DNA of 64,000 nucleotides from contig NZ_JAPCKI010000016.1 in assembly GCF_028680575.1 (NCBI RefSeq), forward strand, positions 57,613 to 121,612, given 5' to 3'. Position numbers and translations under genes: made by a program. Each line of letters opens with the position of its first letter. Position 1 is the first letter of the stretch. Below, piece by piece: positions 63,878-64,000 of this stretch. Under the pieces are notes generated by a model, which was not told where the DNA came from, made no database searches, and was given only the letters and a program-made list of their open reading frames with translations. The stretch is from Acidovorax benzenivorans (GTDB taxonomy: Bacteria > Pseudomonadota > Gammaproteobacteria > Burkholderiales > Burkholderiaceae_C).

Positions 63878-64000
63878 TTACTGCGGCCCGAGCTTGTCGA
63901 TCAACGCCTTGAGCTCTTCCATCTCATGGGGCTTCAGGTCCACCAGCGGCGCACGCACCGGCCCACCGTCATGGCCCACGATGCGGGCACCCGCCTTGAT
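63878..64000 (-). CDS. 5-dehydro-4-deoxyglucarate dehydratase (KdgD-like), C-terminal end (partial)
   Basis: The last 40 codons of a minus-strand gene that continues past the window. The end reads [18 protein letters not shown], then [26 protein letters not shown] followed by a final Leu-rich helix is characteristic of KdgD in the DHDPS/NAL aldolase-like family, which decarboxylates and dehydrates a glucarate/galactarate intermediate to 2,5-dioxopentanoate. Another member of the family cannot be ruled out from so little sequence. Confidence 0.7.
   Translation of the reverse strand: MKAGARIVGHDGGPVRAPLVDLKPHEMEELKALIDKLGPQ

Overview
The window is a high-GC, gene-dense piece of a betaproteobacterial chromosome, most likely a Comamonadaceae member close to Acidovorax. 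This rests on the kinds of proteins present (pepA-holC next to divergent lptFG, exbBD-lpxK-trm112-kdsB, icd, sodB, kdp), on very high G/C at third codon positions, and on a family of short dispersed palindromic repeats that I associate with this family. I see no rRNA, tRNA, CRISPR array, insertion sequence, integrase or prophage. About 62 protein genes are supported; two are cut by the window edges.

Layout. 1-4300: end of the kdp potassium-transport operon (kdpB end, kdpC, kdpD, kdpE). 4424-7672: a compact plus-strand set: an unrecognised protein with a Cys-rich tail, a tiny membrane protein, a GNAT plus C39-like peptidase fusion and a RimK-type ATP-grasp ligase. This looks like a peptide or amino-acid ligation and processing system and is the most interesting protein system here. 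8152-9054: EamA exporter. 9076-13924 (minus): lptF-lptG-sirohydrochlorin chelatase-cysB-aminotransferase. 13948-17798 (plus): pepA-holC-unknown, then an abundant-looking branched-chain amino acid binding protein. 17938-20688 (minus): a hydroxyacid dehydrogenase, an unknown gene and lexA. 20726-20760: two tandem LexA boxes between lexA and a divergent asparaginase, followed by two small envelope genes. 22850-27003 (minus): exbB-exbD-lpxK-trm112-kdsB and adk. 27356-32071: xseA, sodB, a DUF192 protein, a secreted polycationic protein and icd.

32462-38373 (plus) is a signalling cluster: a three-PAS histidine kinase, a single-domain receiver and a 1210-residue receiver/GAF/PAS/degenerate GGDEF/EAL protein. 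38491-43782 (minus) is a distal valine-degradation set (mmsB, an isobutyryl-CoA dehydrogenase-like enzyme, mmsA) interspersed with DUF488, TfoX and LprI-like genes; a divergent LysR regulator follows. 45005-48418 has a thioesterase, an EF-hand protein, a membrane histidine kinase and a DUF3309 peptide. 48577-53668 (minus) is a marR-nodT-emrA-emrB multidrug efflux operon. 53864-54853 is a ParD-like/zeta-type toxin-antitoxin pair behind a 13-bp perfect inverted repeat. 55001-64000 holds panE, metE with divergent metR, an NTF2-like gene, a LysR gene whose start codon lies inside a 9-bp inverted repeat, an exported M20 peptidase, a second hydroxyacid dehydrogenase, an NTF2-like lipoprotein and the end of a KdgD-like dehydratase.

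The second main result is the repeat family: five near-complete intergenic copies or more, and what look like decayed copies read through in frame inside lpxK, xseA and the asparaginase gene. Functions are assigned from recognisable motifs and family knowledge; no database search was run, and start codons were chosen from ribosome-binding sites and family N-termini.
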